Assembly (NCBI RefSeq): GCF_910592395.1
Contig: NC_088311.1
Coordinates: forward strand, 23,468,646 to 23,532,645
Length of the DNA stretch: 64,000 nucleotides
From: Lineus longissimus
Taxonomy: Eukaryota > Nemertea > Pilidiophora > Heteronemertea > Lineidae
Direction of reading: 5' to 3'
The translations under genes and the position numbers were made by a program. Shown one piece after another: positions 51,501 to 62,100 of this stretch; positions within the stretch are counted from its first letter, which is position 1, and every line of letters starts with the position of its first letter. Below the pieces are notes generated by a model that saw only the letters and a program-made list of their open reading frames with translations, did not search any database and was not told the DNA's origin.

Positions 51501-54500
51501 AGAATGCATAGTAGATGTAGTTTTAAATGACTCTGTAGAAAGCCGTAGCAAACTGTGTATTGCCTTGCAACATCCGGTAGCGGAGTAGTTAACTTCAATA
51601 TTGAAGCCTGGGCATGCTGTGGAGTCAAAAATTCAAGCATCTCTGGAGCATCTTGTTCAGACTGTGTGATGTATATCAGTGAAATCAAAGGATTTAGCAC
51701 TGAAGGCCAGTTGATACAGAGCTACCGGTCTGTAACATATTTCCACATGGATCTGTCTATTTTGAAACGGTGGTCGAGCGGTGTGTTTCACCACAGCCTC
51801 CCGTGGCGATAGGTTAACTGAGGAATGTTAGTGGAGTTTTACCTGTGCGCTTTCTCCTCAATAACCAAGCCATCGCCTCATTCTTTGGCATTTCTTGCCT
51901 CCGACAGTATGTCTGATGTGCTTTGAAGTGGCATTGGCTGTACATTCTCACTCTATAATCTGTTATATCTAGCGCTCTGTGTACAGTCATCGGCCAAACT
52001 TGCAAAAGCTGTATTAGGAAGCACGTCGTGCTATCATAGGAAATAGTGAATTATTGTCAGCTGCTGTTGGATATGAAGAAATGAAGTCTACAAACACCTG
52101 AAAACCTTTGGTATCAGGGTATGAATAACTATCAGGACTTTAGCTTACCTAGAAATCATAATTTCTAAGGAAATGTACAAGATGAAAGATATTCAAATGC
52201 CAGATTGGAAAAATGAATTGCTGGTGCAGTGTTGCTGCCGTTTCTATGGAAATATAGGCCTTTGGGGATGATAACAAATGATGTTGACGTGGCAATTTGG
52301 TGTCCACTGCGCCTGCATGACCGCAACTGAATGAAGAGATCATTCAAGGACTGTGGGGACGATAACTTGCCGTTGAAGCATTTACTCTGTAGAACCTCTC
52401 TGTTAAAGATTGGGTCAATAACAATTAGCATGGAAACAAATAGCATGGAAACTATTTGAAAGGTTGTCCTGCTAACAGAGGCGTATGTTAGAGGTTCCAC
52501 AGTATAGTCACCAACTCCTAAGATGTGACTGAGCGAGAGAGTGGTGGATACACTCAGTCACTGCCTCAAATCAATGGAACCAGTTATAAAATACAACTGA
52601 CAGCTCATCTTGTGTTTGGAGCATCTACTCAAAACACAAAAAAAAAGCAATGTTAAACATCTCAGCAGAGGTAAAAGAAAGACAAGAGAAGCAGAGAATA
52701 TGAATTCATATCTGACAAGTGGTTAGCAAAAAAGAAGCTTTTGATGAAGATTGCTTGAGAACGATTGTACATGGCAATGTAACCATTGGCAACATGTTTG
52801 CCACTTCAAGGGAGTCTCCCTGGCTGTGGCAAAGCCGATGGTTGTCTCGGCTAAATCTAGGCGTGGAGTCCTACATTATCATGGTTGTAGTCCCAGAGAG
52901 ATGAAGTAAACTGTGCAGGGATATAGAGACCTTTACTGTTATGTTCCGTTTCCTTGGTGATCCAATGTTATTGGCCATTATTTGGCGGATCCTTCCATTA
53001 GTTGACCTAATGGTGGTGCTCTTTGCCTGAGATGGCTTTGTAACTGAATTTCATGTGTTTGTTGGCTCAGTGCTCATGTGTTTGACCTGTTGGCCAGCTG
53101 CGACTTCAATCCTTATCAGGGAGGGGAGGGGTACTCTACCGTTGTGACAATAAGAACTCCTCGGGATCAGGTGGTGCTACAGACCCAGGAAGTCAGGACA
53201 GGTCCCATGCAGCTGATTGGGTCTGTCCCTCTGAAGATTCAAGCTGACCAACTACACATATTCAAAACCTTACTAGCACTTAACAGCAGTTTGTAAGAAA
53301 CTCATAAACTGCCACCCCTCTAATTCTACAGCCAGTCAGTAGAATACACTGTGGGCAATGTACTTTCCATATCTTTATAGTCGTTGATAATTATTTGACA
53401 TAATGACCTAAAAATCTTCCATATAATCCACAATAAACCTCTGCATTGCTCTTGTAATTACTATGGTGTAATTGGCAATGCTATTCAGATTCCTGATAAT
53501 TGGACAATTGAGTGTGGTTTTTAGCAGGTTATTAGATTGAGGAGGGAGAATATGCGTCACTCACTTTGAATGTGGATATTGATACATATTGTTGAAGTTG
53601 AGGCCAATGTTCATTGACATGGCTGCAATGCCCTTCTGGACATGATGTCAGTGGTAGACCGGAAAGGTCTAACCGCACATTTCCCCTTTACAAATACAAA
53701 GACTACTTCTGTCCTAACTCTTGTTGAGCTTTTTAGAAATGGTACCATCAATCTGCAGCCTTCCAGACCAGCGGCGCTTGCCGTGTCCTCTCACAGGACT
53801 TAAAATGTTAGTTGTTTATGAGAAGAGTCCACTTAACCTAGTATTTACACTGAAGGGTGAGGTATGTGGTATTAGGATTTAATAAGGGGAACACTATAAG
53901 TGTTTCAAGCAGCAGAAGTGATGTTAAAAAGTGTATCACGGGGAAATGGAGCGTGACCAGAATTTCGTTCTCTAATAGTGTTCATCCATGTTTGTTTTGT
54001 GGTGAATAGTGAGTGGCAGACGCATGTTTACCGACACGATACTCATAAAACGTGGTACTTTGTTGCTTGAAATACGATATCAGATATTTACTTTCGGCAA
54101 TCATGAAAATTAATCAATGCGAAAAGTGAGATTATGACATTTTGCGAATTATAGTAGCTGTGAAAATGTCCTGGTTCACAGTATATCAGATTCCCATGTG
54201 TTTTGAGATTGTTTGGGAAATTGCCTTCAGTCTGCTCCACTTCAATTGCTATTAGGTTGCAATTGACTTCACTTCATCAGCCATCATGCTCTCTGATATT
54301 ACAAGCAGTTAATTAATTATCAGAATAGAAAGGTCCTGTGACCTAAATCAATTTAGTTGTCAATGGATGTCACAATAGCGTTTTCAAGTCGAGAAAATAA
54401 AAATATTTTACATAATTTTCCCAGGTTGCATGGGCAGAATTCTTCTGTGTGCTTTTTGGTCTAAATTGCTCTGCATGTTTCTTCTTTCAGAAACCTTGAA

Positions 54501-57500
54501 TAAATCCTTGTCTATTTGCCAGTGTCATTTTGGTTATGCATCTGTCGTTCTTGAACTATATTCATCTGTTTTTGCTGTGAGAGGCTTTGAGTACCCACAT
54601 CAAAAATTGGATGATATTAGACTGTTCTCAGCTAAAGTTTGTTTAAAACCTGCATCAATTTTAGAAACAAGGTGTGTAGCAAATTCTTGCTCATTTCGTT
54701 ATTTCAAAATTTGCATTTTTTGTTGCCAGAGACTATAATGCTTGGGAATACTCCTGGTAAGATGTAATGTTGGCAAACCATACTTGTAATCACTCTCAAT
54801 GTACATTTATTTCATTCACTAGTGTACATTTTCACCTCTGGCACTGTTTTCTGTGTAATCTAATTACATATATTGCACACCATCATTTTATAGCAGTCTT
54901 CTTTATTTTCACGTTTGACAGTGTGATTTGTTGATGCTTCTGGCACAAGAACCAGTTAACACTTTTATCAGGAACAGTCTGCTTGATTGTACTGCTTTGT
55001 TTACATGTTTGTGTACATGTTCCTTCATATTCTTTTTATCTTCTCCAAACTTATCCCACTAATCTGCTTTCAATTCTACATCCTTGCAAAGAGGCACAGT
55101 GCTATTTTGCTGTAAAAATGTGCAGCATTTGTACCTGATGGAGAAGTTATATAGCCAGCCTATCAATAGCTAGATCTTTTACTTGGTCAGCGGCTTAGCT
55201 GGTACTGTTGATATAAGAAATAGGCCAGCATCTCTGCTGCAGGAAGCATAATCACCACAGCACTGTGGACATAAAGTTGGATTATAAACCCATATCTCTG
55301 GCAGTTTTTGTTCCATGATGTCCGACAACATTCCACATGTACATGCTCTATCCCCACATAGTGACATTAATTGATTTTGGCTTTATACCATCAGGAAAAA
55401 GCATTGCCACTGGCTGGCAAATGACAATGTTGTCCATTAGTTGCATATAGCTATAGTGATGAGAATCCATGACTGTCAATCGCTTGATGCATCTGACTTT
55501 GTGCTGGTATTTGGCTCAGCATATTGCAGATTGCTAGATTGCTCCCTTTAGTTGGCAACAGAATTGCAGTGCTTTATCTGCTCTGCTAATCAAAGGACAA
55601 TTTCCAGCGTCAGTTTGGTTGTATAGTTTGATATATGTGAGTTTGTTGTTGAATTTGGCACAAAATCTTGGCGAGGAGTCAATGTGCAATCATTGACCTT
55701 GACCTCACCTTGTCCTTGGCCTTGCATTTCCCTACCGATCAACCAATAATGGATGTAGTTTTCTCTCCATCTAATGTAGCAGCTAGACCCAACTTCTGTC
55801 TAATTATTTTCAAGTCTCCTCTGCGTTGCCTAAATGTCTGACATGTGTTGTATTGAATTTTACTTGTGTGTATATTGCTGTCGTAGAGATGTTGATTGTT
55901 TCAAGTATGGGTTTATGATCAATACATTTGCTCATGTTAAACTCTTCAAAGTCAGTCATCTGCTGGCACAATGTGGTATAGTACTATCATGAGTATTTGT
56001 ACATTGCGACACAAGATGTAAATGGCCGAGTCAAAAGTATTGTGAATAGTACACATACATGTAGTGTAGCTGAATCATTCAAACATTATTCGTAATTTTG
56101 TTATCAGACGGGGTGGGGCAAACTGAGCTTGACTCTATGGTAACATTGGTAACCATAAAATCCCAAAATGGAAAAAAAATCCCGATGCAGCTGTACAGCG
56201 GAATCAGATAAATCTGCTGTGGCATCAGTGAATGATATTGGTTTGGGAGAGAAACTATTGTGTAGGCTCCTCGAGCCAGCAGACAGAGATCTTACCAGTC
56301 TACTTTTATATGGCAGCACAGATCCATTTCTCCTCCTCTATATGAGAGTTCTATTATATCAGCTGACATGAGGCATCATCTACTCTCCCTGGAAGCTGAA
56401 TGTGGCTGAGTTATGAGACATTCCATACAAACACATTTTGTAACCCCATCACGTAATCGAATTTCTCTACAGAAATGATAGATGACTCTCCGGTCAAAAC
56501 TCTTGGGAAACATCTATTTGATCAAATTGACTTCATGTCTGATGCAGTCTGGATAAAAGAGTACTCTGATGTTGTTTCTTCCTAATACTTGGGGGCATTT
56601 GGATAAGGTTCACAGGAACTAAATGATAACTTCAGCCTCTACAGGGAAGGCATCTTCTAATTTTAAAATGGTATGGTTTTCATGAGTTATAAGTTGAGGA
56701 GTTGGATTCCAGTACTGATCGACTGCTCATGGCTGGAAACCTGTCCATTGAAGGTGTCTTTTATCTGAGACATGAACACTGATTTGTTACACTTGTTGGT
56801 GATTTGAGAAAGTCCTGGCTTTTGATTCATGTCAAGATATCGTACTTGTATAGTCTCACCTCTGGAAATCATGTGAACCGGGAAGTACTTTGCCCACTGA
56901 CTGCTGCTGGAGTCAGACATTCAGAATATCTTAATGAATCAAATAATAATTAGGTGCAAGTCGTTGCCTATATGTTGCCTGATTGCCTTATCTGATTTGT
57001 TCATTTGGAAATTTAAGATTTGATAAGCTTTTTATGCAGTGAAAGGTCAGTATAAAATGGTCTGGGGCATTTGATGAACGTATCGTGAAAAGTGTTTTCA
57101 GACATTGACAAGGCTTGGAATTTCATGTCCATCGTTTGCATGACCTTTTTGGGCAGCACAAACTTGAAAGCAGTTCCCTTTATAGAAATATGACATGTAG
57201 ACAGATAGTTTGACAAGTAGATATTTTTACAATAGCTTCCATGAATTCCAGTCCAGCTTTATTTGTCAAACCTGGTGGCAACGTACTGGCACCACAGTTT
57301 CTTTTCTTTGACTTTTGTCATTGATGTTTTATCAGGCGTTTTTACACGGTGCGGGTTCAAGCCGGATCGAGACTAGTTCAGGTACCAGCCGGTTCATTTT
57401 CCCTCGTGTAAAAGCGAACCTACCGTCCTGAACCCTCCTGGTCCGAGGCGGGTTCCGATCGCCGGTCTCGGGTCGGTGCAGGCCGGTGTAGGCCGGTGGA

Positions 57501-60500
57501 GGAGGGTTTATTTATGCGTGTAAAAGCGAACCGGCTCCGAGCCGGTTTGCACACGGTACTCGCGTGACGTCATTCGCGGGAATAGCTGCCGTGTTCCTGG
57601 CATGAAATTTTCCGCGGAAAGAAACTGCTGTGAAATCTTCAATTTATCGAGAGCAAGAGCTTTCTTTCCATACAAATGCTGTGTACCAAAGCAAAAACTC
57701 TGCATCTCACCGGCGCCATCGTGAACCATTTTGTATTATTTGTTGAAGGTTGTGATATTTTCGTAGCTCCACCGCCAGCAGGATTGATCAGCGCCACCAA
57801 TTGACGATGTTAGTGACGAACCGGCCTAGAGCCGGATCGAGGCCAGATCGTCGAACCGTCCCCGTGTAAAAGCGAAATGAACCGTCCTGAACCGAACACG
57901 CCTCGTGACGGTTCAGGAGGGTTGTCTTGAACCAGCACCGTGTAAAAAGGCCTATTGTTCAGTATTTCAGAAATGAATACAAGAGTTATATTTCAAGCTC
58001 TGGTTGTATCTCATAAATGTAGGAAGCATTTCGTATTGTTATGGTAATTTGATGTGGGTATTCTCCATGAAGATGTCTCGTTGTGACCTCATCGGGTCCA
58101 ACCTTTTGATATAGGATCATCACAGCAGGTTTTTAGGTCCCGGGACTGGTCTGAGTCTCTGGCGCACCATGTCCAATGCATGGATGCATGTGGCAATTCA
58201 TGTGTCCATGCATGTAGCAATGCATGTCCTTACATCATTGCTGCAAAAGATGCCACAGAAACCTGTAGCGAAGGTTATGACATCTTGGAATGTTCTGTAC
58301 TTATGTGATTAACCTCATATGCCAGGCATTTACATGCTCCTTTCCTTGCATCTTTTCCACTATCCAGGGAGTTGTTTTTTGCCCGAGAATGACCTGAATC
58401 TTAAGGTTTTAAGGACATTAGTTCCTTCAATCAAAGCGTTGATCTTCATAACCTTGCTGTTATTCTACATGTCGGCATATAAATGATAGTGAATAGAGAC
58501 GGTCTCAAGAGGGTGACGTCTTTGTGGTTTCTGACCTGAAGATCATGGAAAGGTCTGCTTTTGTAATACTTTTAAGAATACAACTGGGTATGGTGGTGAT
58601 CTTTGTCATATTGTGGAACCATGCAGTTTTGAATTGATTTAGAAGGGTGTCTTTTGGTTTCATTATGATAGAGAGGTGACCTCCTTTACACAATACACTC
58701 ATTATTCTCATCATGACATCAGTGTACCTGCAGATGATTAATCAAATTTTGACTAATTCAAGGTCAGATGAGGTCATGGAAGTAATGGTGGATGGTGGCT
58801 GTACATGATGATGTACATGTGCATATAGGTCACAGTGCACACTGCTGGCCATCTCTGCTGTACATGATGTACATGTACTTCACAGTGCTTACTGCTAGGC
58901 TTCCATCTCTAGACAGTACTGTGTGCACCGTTTTGACTTAAAGCTATGTTCTCTTCCGGCCCCTCCTCTCTAATACATGAGCATTGATGTCCGCGTTGAC
59001 ACTCAGCTACCAACTTCACATTTATCTTGAGGCTTTAGAGTGTATTTGAAGTCGTGAATTCGTTAATTTTTGAGGCAATTATTATATCAATGTTCGTGAT
59101 AGTTTTTTGCCTACAGTTGACAAGCAATTATGATAGCATTTAAACACTTGTGTTTCAGAATTTTCAAAGACTGTGTTTTATCTTGAAGTCTGCAGTTTTT
59201 TCTAAGAAATTGAAATTTGTATTGAAAGACATTTCCTTTGTGATGGAAATTCAGGGAACTAAAATATTTTCTGCAGAAAACATTTGCACTCCATGTCCTC
59301 AGAATCTTGGCACTCAGGTCATCTTGACCTAGCAGATGTTAAAGGTGAAGATAGTTTGAATGCAACTTGAAGTTCTGGTATGACATCTTGTGAGGGATGA
59401 AGTACCCTGATATGAATGTCCTGTGGTAAATAACATAATTTCATCCACCTTTCCCTACCTTGGGCAGGGGTGATTTAATTGTCGTCGCCCCCCCCCCCCC
59501 CCCCAAATTATATGGCGTGATCTCCTCCATTGTTTCAATGGTGTCGGCTGCTGATCTAAAACCTGGTAACAGTACAACCCGAAGATGCTTCTAGAATATG
59601 ACACCCCTCCCATAAAAGATCTCATTACCGTCGCCAGCAGCCTGTTGCTTCGTGTTACTATGGCAACGGTTGCTCCAGTTTCCCAGTCGCAGTCTAACAT
59701 CTCATTATCCAACCTGATCGGGGCAGTTTGTCTTGCCTAAAATGTGTGCATACAGTCTATAGTAGCTTAGGGAAATTATCAAAGTCGGCCAAATTAATAC
59801 ATATGAGGGTAATAAAATGAGGCATCAGATTAATTTTAAATTAACCTTTGCAATCTTATCCATGCTGAAGAGATAGGCTAGGTCTCATTCTCGCTCTACT
59901 TGATTGGCGGCTTATCAGTGTTGGTGACTAAGGAAATGAAATGTGTCTGCTGGCGATAATGCTTCTCTCTGTGATGAGGAACAAAATCAAGTATGGGGCA
60001 TGGCTCCAGCAAAAGTTTTGTTGCTTGCTCCATTGACCAGCAACTACTGGCCCATTGCAACAATAATTGCAGTTAACACTCATAAGGGAACACAACTGCC
60101 TTGTAGGTTCTTATTTTTACCATCTCAAGATGTCATCTTTTTGGGCCTATCTAACCATGTTTTCACCCTTATATCTTTTCAGCTAACAACTGGGTGTTTG
60201 AGTTTAGGGTGAAATTCTATCCACCCAACCCTATGGTGCTACAAGAAGATCTGACAAGGTATGTACAATGCAGAATGTGTTGGAGTGAATTGGGCTGTGT
60301 GGATTAGGTCGTTCAAACCAATGCCAAGTCTGACTGTCTCCTCTCGTGATGTAACCAATGATATTGTACGTCAAGTATATAGCTTTTTTAAAAGAGCCAA
60401 AGTGATATCCTGGAACAGCATTGCCAAAATCACCCAGAGTTGAGTGTAGGGCTTGTGTGAACTCCCGAGTTAAGTGATTTCAGCTCAATTGTCGACCCTA

Positions 60501-62100
60501 CACTTGCATTGCTCTTAAAACCTCTAACCTTTTCACCTCTCTTTCAGGTATCATCTTTGCCAACAATTGCGAAATGATATCTTGGCCGACCGTTTACCTT
60601 GTTCTTTTGTTACACATGCCATCTTGGGATCATATACAGTCCAATCAGAACTGGGCGATAACGAATCTGGTTCGAGTACCGACTACCTTAAAGACTACTA
60701 CTTTGCCCCTAACCAGACGCCTGAATTATTAGAAAAGATTGTGGAACTTCATAGAACACACAGGTATGTATTGTTACTGTGACTGTAAAAGCAGCCTGAA
60801 CCTCATGGTCTTATAACCCTTCAAACAAGCCGGGGTGTATATAAAATAATAATAAAATACCATATATTAAAGTGCTCTGTACATGCCATGCATGCTCCAG
60901 AGCACTGTACAGTAGATAAAAACGACCAAGAAGAAAAGTTCTAAAAACATTATAAAAGTCCAGGAAATTCGATAATACTAATATGGATTAAAACATTTGA
61001 ATTGCACGATAAGATATTAGGAATGTCACACATCGTAAACGATCTGAAATAGATGAGTTTTGAGTGCTCGCTGGAAGGGCCCAATCTCTCCGATGGCTTT
61101 AAGGTGGTCAGGAAGCGCATTCCATAATACAGGACCACTGGTTCTAAATGATCGTTCACCAATTTTAGTTCTTGAGCGTGACCTCAGTATATCTTGACAA
61201 GATGCAGAAACCTTGGTGGTCAAGATGGTAAGGGTAGAATCGAATCGACGAAAGCGTTTAGTCTGTAAGCAGTCATTGGGTCACCGTTACAGTATACGGT
61301 GAGACTTTCCCATAGCTTACTATCCGTCGTCCTTGTCCGCTTTGATACTACACAATTGCTTTCTGCGACGAGAAGTGACATCCAATTTGTCTGCGTTTTG
61401 ACATGATTGTCACCATCATGGCGTACTTTCTGAGTTATTTTTAGCCGGAGTGCGGAATGCGGAATGCTATTGGCCGGCTCACAGCCTGCTATCAGACATG
61501 TGCAATTTGAAAGTATATCTTCTCAGTAGAAAAGTGCTGTTCCGGCAAAAACTGTTTTATTAATTTGGCCGATAATGTACTGTCCCGTCTAAAGGACACT
61601 GGCTGTGATTGAACTCAGACGAAAATTGATTGGCAATCTAGTCTTTTTCCATTATAAATGGTGTGATCTGGGTCATTGGGTTTGTCCCATCCAGTGGCAC
61701 CTGCCAAACATTTGGTTCAGTTCCCAGTCGGTCCCGGTGTACTCGTGTGGCAGAGAGGACAACTTTTCAACTGGAGGTTACCTCAGGTGCCCTAAGTTTA
61801 CCCAAAAATAGAAATCCCATGCAGTTGTTGGCCATTCACAGTCACAGGGTCTTTGCTCATATGAACTTGACTTAGGGTTGTGCAGTCTCATCTCTGTAAC
61901 TAGTCTTTGTTCTGTACATTCACCACAGTTCACTCCGGCTATTTGCAAGACGCAGCTGGTTGCGATTTAACTGTAAAAATGATGATGACACTTGTTTATT
62001 TCACTGCTTCAGGGGCCAAACACCAGCTGATGCCGATCTTCATTTCTTAGACAATGCAAAGAAGTTGGCCATGTATGGAGTTGACCTCCACAAATGTGTA
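30519..62100 (+). CDS. EPB41: Protein 4.1 (band 4.1) family, FERM domain, 5' part; continues past window
   Basis: Seven exons join in frame for 269 codons: 30519-30584, 43946-44155, 50067-50171, 50763-50808, 60183-60258, 60548-60763 and 62013-62100. Protein 4.1 links the spectrin-actin skeleton to membrane proteins. Residues 1-78 are an acidic then lysine-rich headpiece ([15 protein letters not shown]). The FERM F1 lobe begins at KVLLLDGSE and includes [13 protein letters not shown] and DYFGL. The linker VKFYPPNP is a 4.1 hallmark. The F2 lobe includes [20 protein letters not shown] and [17 protein letters not shown]. The F3 lobe, the spectrin-actin binding domain and the C-terminal domain are not in the window. 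Similarity is to the classical 4.1/coracle group, not the yurt or 4.1L4 groups, so the symbol denotes the family, not strict orthology to one vertebrate paralog. Introns reach 9-13 kb and are rich in repeats. Confidence 0.93.
34060..34290. repeat. Short tandem repeat GGCAGGCTGACC
   Basis: Variants of GCAGGCTGACCCYAGCAGRR recur about five times, along with RAAGCTGACC and ACGCTGACCTTAGCAGAG, in the first intron of the 4.1 gene. The copies are diverged and non-coding. Confidence 0.6.
35336..36319. mobile_element. 984-bp inverted-repeat element with arms built from 21-bp units
   Basis: The left arm 35336-35640 and right arm 36036-36319 are reverse complements. Both outer ends read TATGGCAAGCCAAAGCGGAA. 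Each arm holds a tandem array of 21-base units (AAATATGTTCAACCTTGAAT plus one base), eight on the left and seven on the right, which accounts for the 21-base difference in arm length. Inner arm ends share CACGTGACCA and GATGACGTAG. The 395-base centre includes a duplicated GGACTTTCCCGAACCC. No transposase is encoded. The structure fits a foldback-type or long-inverted-repeat non-autonomous element. Confidence 0.85.
36711..36889. mobile_element. pogo/Tigger-like MITE, 179 bp, TA target site
   Basis: The left end is CAGTACCTTTTACCTCTCTATTAAGG and the right end, complemented, is CAGTGGAACCTTCCTTAGCC; both are flanked by TA (36709-36710 and 36890-36891), the mariner/pogo target duplication. GGACACCCTG and its complement-like AGGGTGTCC form further inner pairing. 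Confidence 0.75.
41774..41816 (+). promoter_or_regulatory. EPB41: Alternative TATA-box promoter of protein 4.1
   Basis: TATAAATAG at 41774-41782 is a full TATA match. TTAGTCT at 41814-41820 fits the initiator pattern YYANWYY with its A at 41816, 42 bases from the TATA start, slightly further than the usual 30; a start near 41804 is also possible. About 87-100 untranslated bases would then lead to the ATG at 41903 and a good splice donor. The spacing of the three signals makes a real internal promoter plausible. Confidence 0.55.
41903..41956 (+). CDS. EPB41: Protein 4.1 alternative first coding exon, form B
   Basis: An ATG in good context (CACCATGA) opens 18 codons, [18 protein letters not shown], ending in phase 0 at the donor GAG|GTAACG. 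That is the same phase as form A at 30584, so either can splice to 43946. The acidic end continues smoothly into DLSDTDHH. With no acceptor needed and a TATA box about 120 bases upstream, this looks like an alternative transcription start that gives an isoform with a different N-terminus. Confidence 0.55.
43946..44155 (+). CDS. EPB41: Protein 4.1 exon: lysine-rich headpiece and start of FERM
   Basis: The acceptor CATTGCAG and donor GAC|GTAAGT bound 70 codons in phase 0. The first 50 residues are polar, with clusters [10 protein letters not shown] and [10 protein letters not shown] that may act as a basic linker or nuclear signal. [16 protein letters not shown] opens the first beta strand of the FERM F1 lobe. 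The Met in GKMTKAK matches the place where shorter 4.1 isoforms begin in vertebrates. Confidence 0.85.
45201..45380 (+). other. Coding-like dispersed fragment in a 4.1 intron
   Basis: An open frame continues here with [20 protein letters not shown]. It corresponds to the broken copy at 21471-21728 and keeps frame where that one does not. It has no clear splice logic with the 4.1 gene and no family that I recognise. A remnant of a mobile element or a nested exon of unknown origin are both possible. Confidence 0.35.
48103..48475 (+). mobile_element. MITE copy A, 373 bp, in a 4.1 intron
   Basis: The left end is AGCTGCGCTTACACCAC and the right end GTGGTGTAAGTGCGGCT, its near complement. TAT flanks both sides (48100-48102 and 48476-48478), suggesting a 3-bp target duplication. 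Internal blocks include GCGCTGGTGTAAGCGCTTGG, an inner echo of the end sequence. It is homologous to copy B at 50904-51313 in the opposite orientation. Confidence 0.85.
50067..50171 (+). CDS. EPB41: Protein 4.1 exon: FERM F1 lobe, first part
   Basis: The acceptor TCATTCCAG and donor TGG|GTAAGT bound 35 codons in phase 0, containing [20 protein letters not shown] and FGLLYRE. This is the alpha helix and following strand of the ubiquitin-like F1 lobe, diagnostic of the 4.1 family. Confidence 0.9.
50763..50808 (+). CDS. EPB41: Protein 4.1 exon: FERM F1 lobe, 46-base exon
   Basis: The acceptor TACTTTCAG and donor GTG|GTAAGTG bound [15 protein letters not shown] plus one base (phase 1), matching the W-L-D-x-x-K-x-I-x-K-Q pattern of 4.1 proteins. 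MITE copy B begins 95 bases downstream of its donor. Confidence 0.88.
50904..51313 (-). mobile_element. MITE copy B, 410 bp, inverted relative to copy A
   Basis: The ends AGCTGCACTTACACCACC and GTGGTGTAAGCGCAGCT are inverted, flanked by ATT on both sides (50901-50903 and 51314-51316). Its reverse complement aligns with copy A along nearly the whole length. It is longer by about 37 bases in the middle, around GCGGAAAGCC. Different flanking triplets in A and B argue for two separate insertions. Confidence 0.85.
52385..52502. mobile_element. pogo-like MITE, 118 bp
   Basis: The left end CTCTGTAGAACCTCTCTG and right end, complemented, CTGTGGAACCTCTAACA are flanked by TA on both sides. It belongs to the same end family as 20695 and 36711 but has a different, non-coding inside. 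Confidence 0.6.
57334..57953. mobile_element. 620-bp non-autonomous DNA transposon with GC-rich inside
   Basis: The ends AGGCGTTTTTACACGGTGC and GCACCGTGTAAAAAGGCCT are complementary with one mismatch. Inside, GTGTAAAAGCGAA occurs three times, and ACCGTCCTGAAC and GAACCGGC-type blocks recur on both halves as subterminal repeats. It is clearly richer in G+C and in CG dinucleotides than the flanking intron. No target duplication is evident and no transposase is encoded. Confidence 0.75.
58799..58910. repeat. Two-copy tandem duplication, about 55 bp
   Basis: CTGTACATGATGATGTACAT...CACAGTGCACACTGCTGG...CCATCTCT is followed directly by a second, slightly shorter copy. Both begin with a TGTACATG palindrome-rich stretch. 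Confidence 0.65.
60183..60258 (+). CDS. EPB41: Protein 4.1 exon: F1-F2 linker
   Basis: The acceptor ATCTTTTCAG and donor ACAAG|GTATGT bound a 76-base exon that reads [20 protein letters not shown] and QEDLTR once joined to the previous exon. FxVKFYPPxP is the signature of 4.1-type FERM domains. Confidence 0.92.
60548..60763 (+). CDS. EPB41: Protein 4.1 exon: FERM F2 lobe
   Basis: The acceptor CTCTTTCAG and donor CACAG|GTATGT bound 216 bases. The exon reads [20 protein letters not shown], then [17 protein letters not shown] and [18 protein letters not shown]. Helices of the acyl-CoA-binding-protein-like F2 lobe are complete and uninterrupted. Confidence 0.95.
60839..61264 (-). mobile_element. 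5'-truncated non-LTR retrotransposon (LINE) 3' end
   Basis: On the minus strand, 61262-61026 encodes the C-terminal end of a LINE reverse-transcriptase protein, with [18 protein letters not shown] and [10 protein letters not shown], then a stop. The pattern (R-F-x-x-x-G-P-x-L-W-N-x-L-P, then F-K-x-x-L-K-T-H-L-F) is common in CR1/L2-like families. About 190 bases of 3' tail follow, with CAGTGCTCTGGAGCATGC, AGAGCACTTTAATATATGG and a TTATTATTATT-type end. The 5' truncation is normal for LINE insertion. It lies antisense in a 4.1 intron. Confidence 0.85.
62013..62100 (+). CDS. EPB41: Protein 4.1 exon: end of FERM F2 lobe
   Basis: The acceptor ACTGCTTCAG and donor GTA|GTAAGT bound 88 bases, reading [20 protein letters not shown] and YGVDLHKCV, ending in phase 0. 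The next expected exon would start the F3 lobe. I could not find its conserved sequence in the remaining 1.9 kb, so it should lie beyond the window. Confidence 0.93.
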
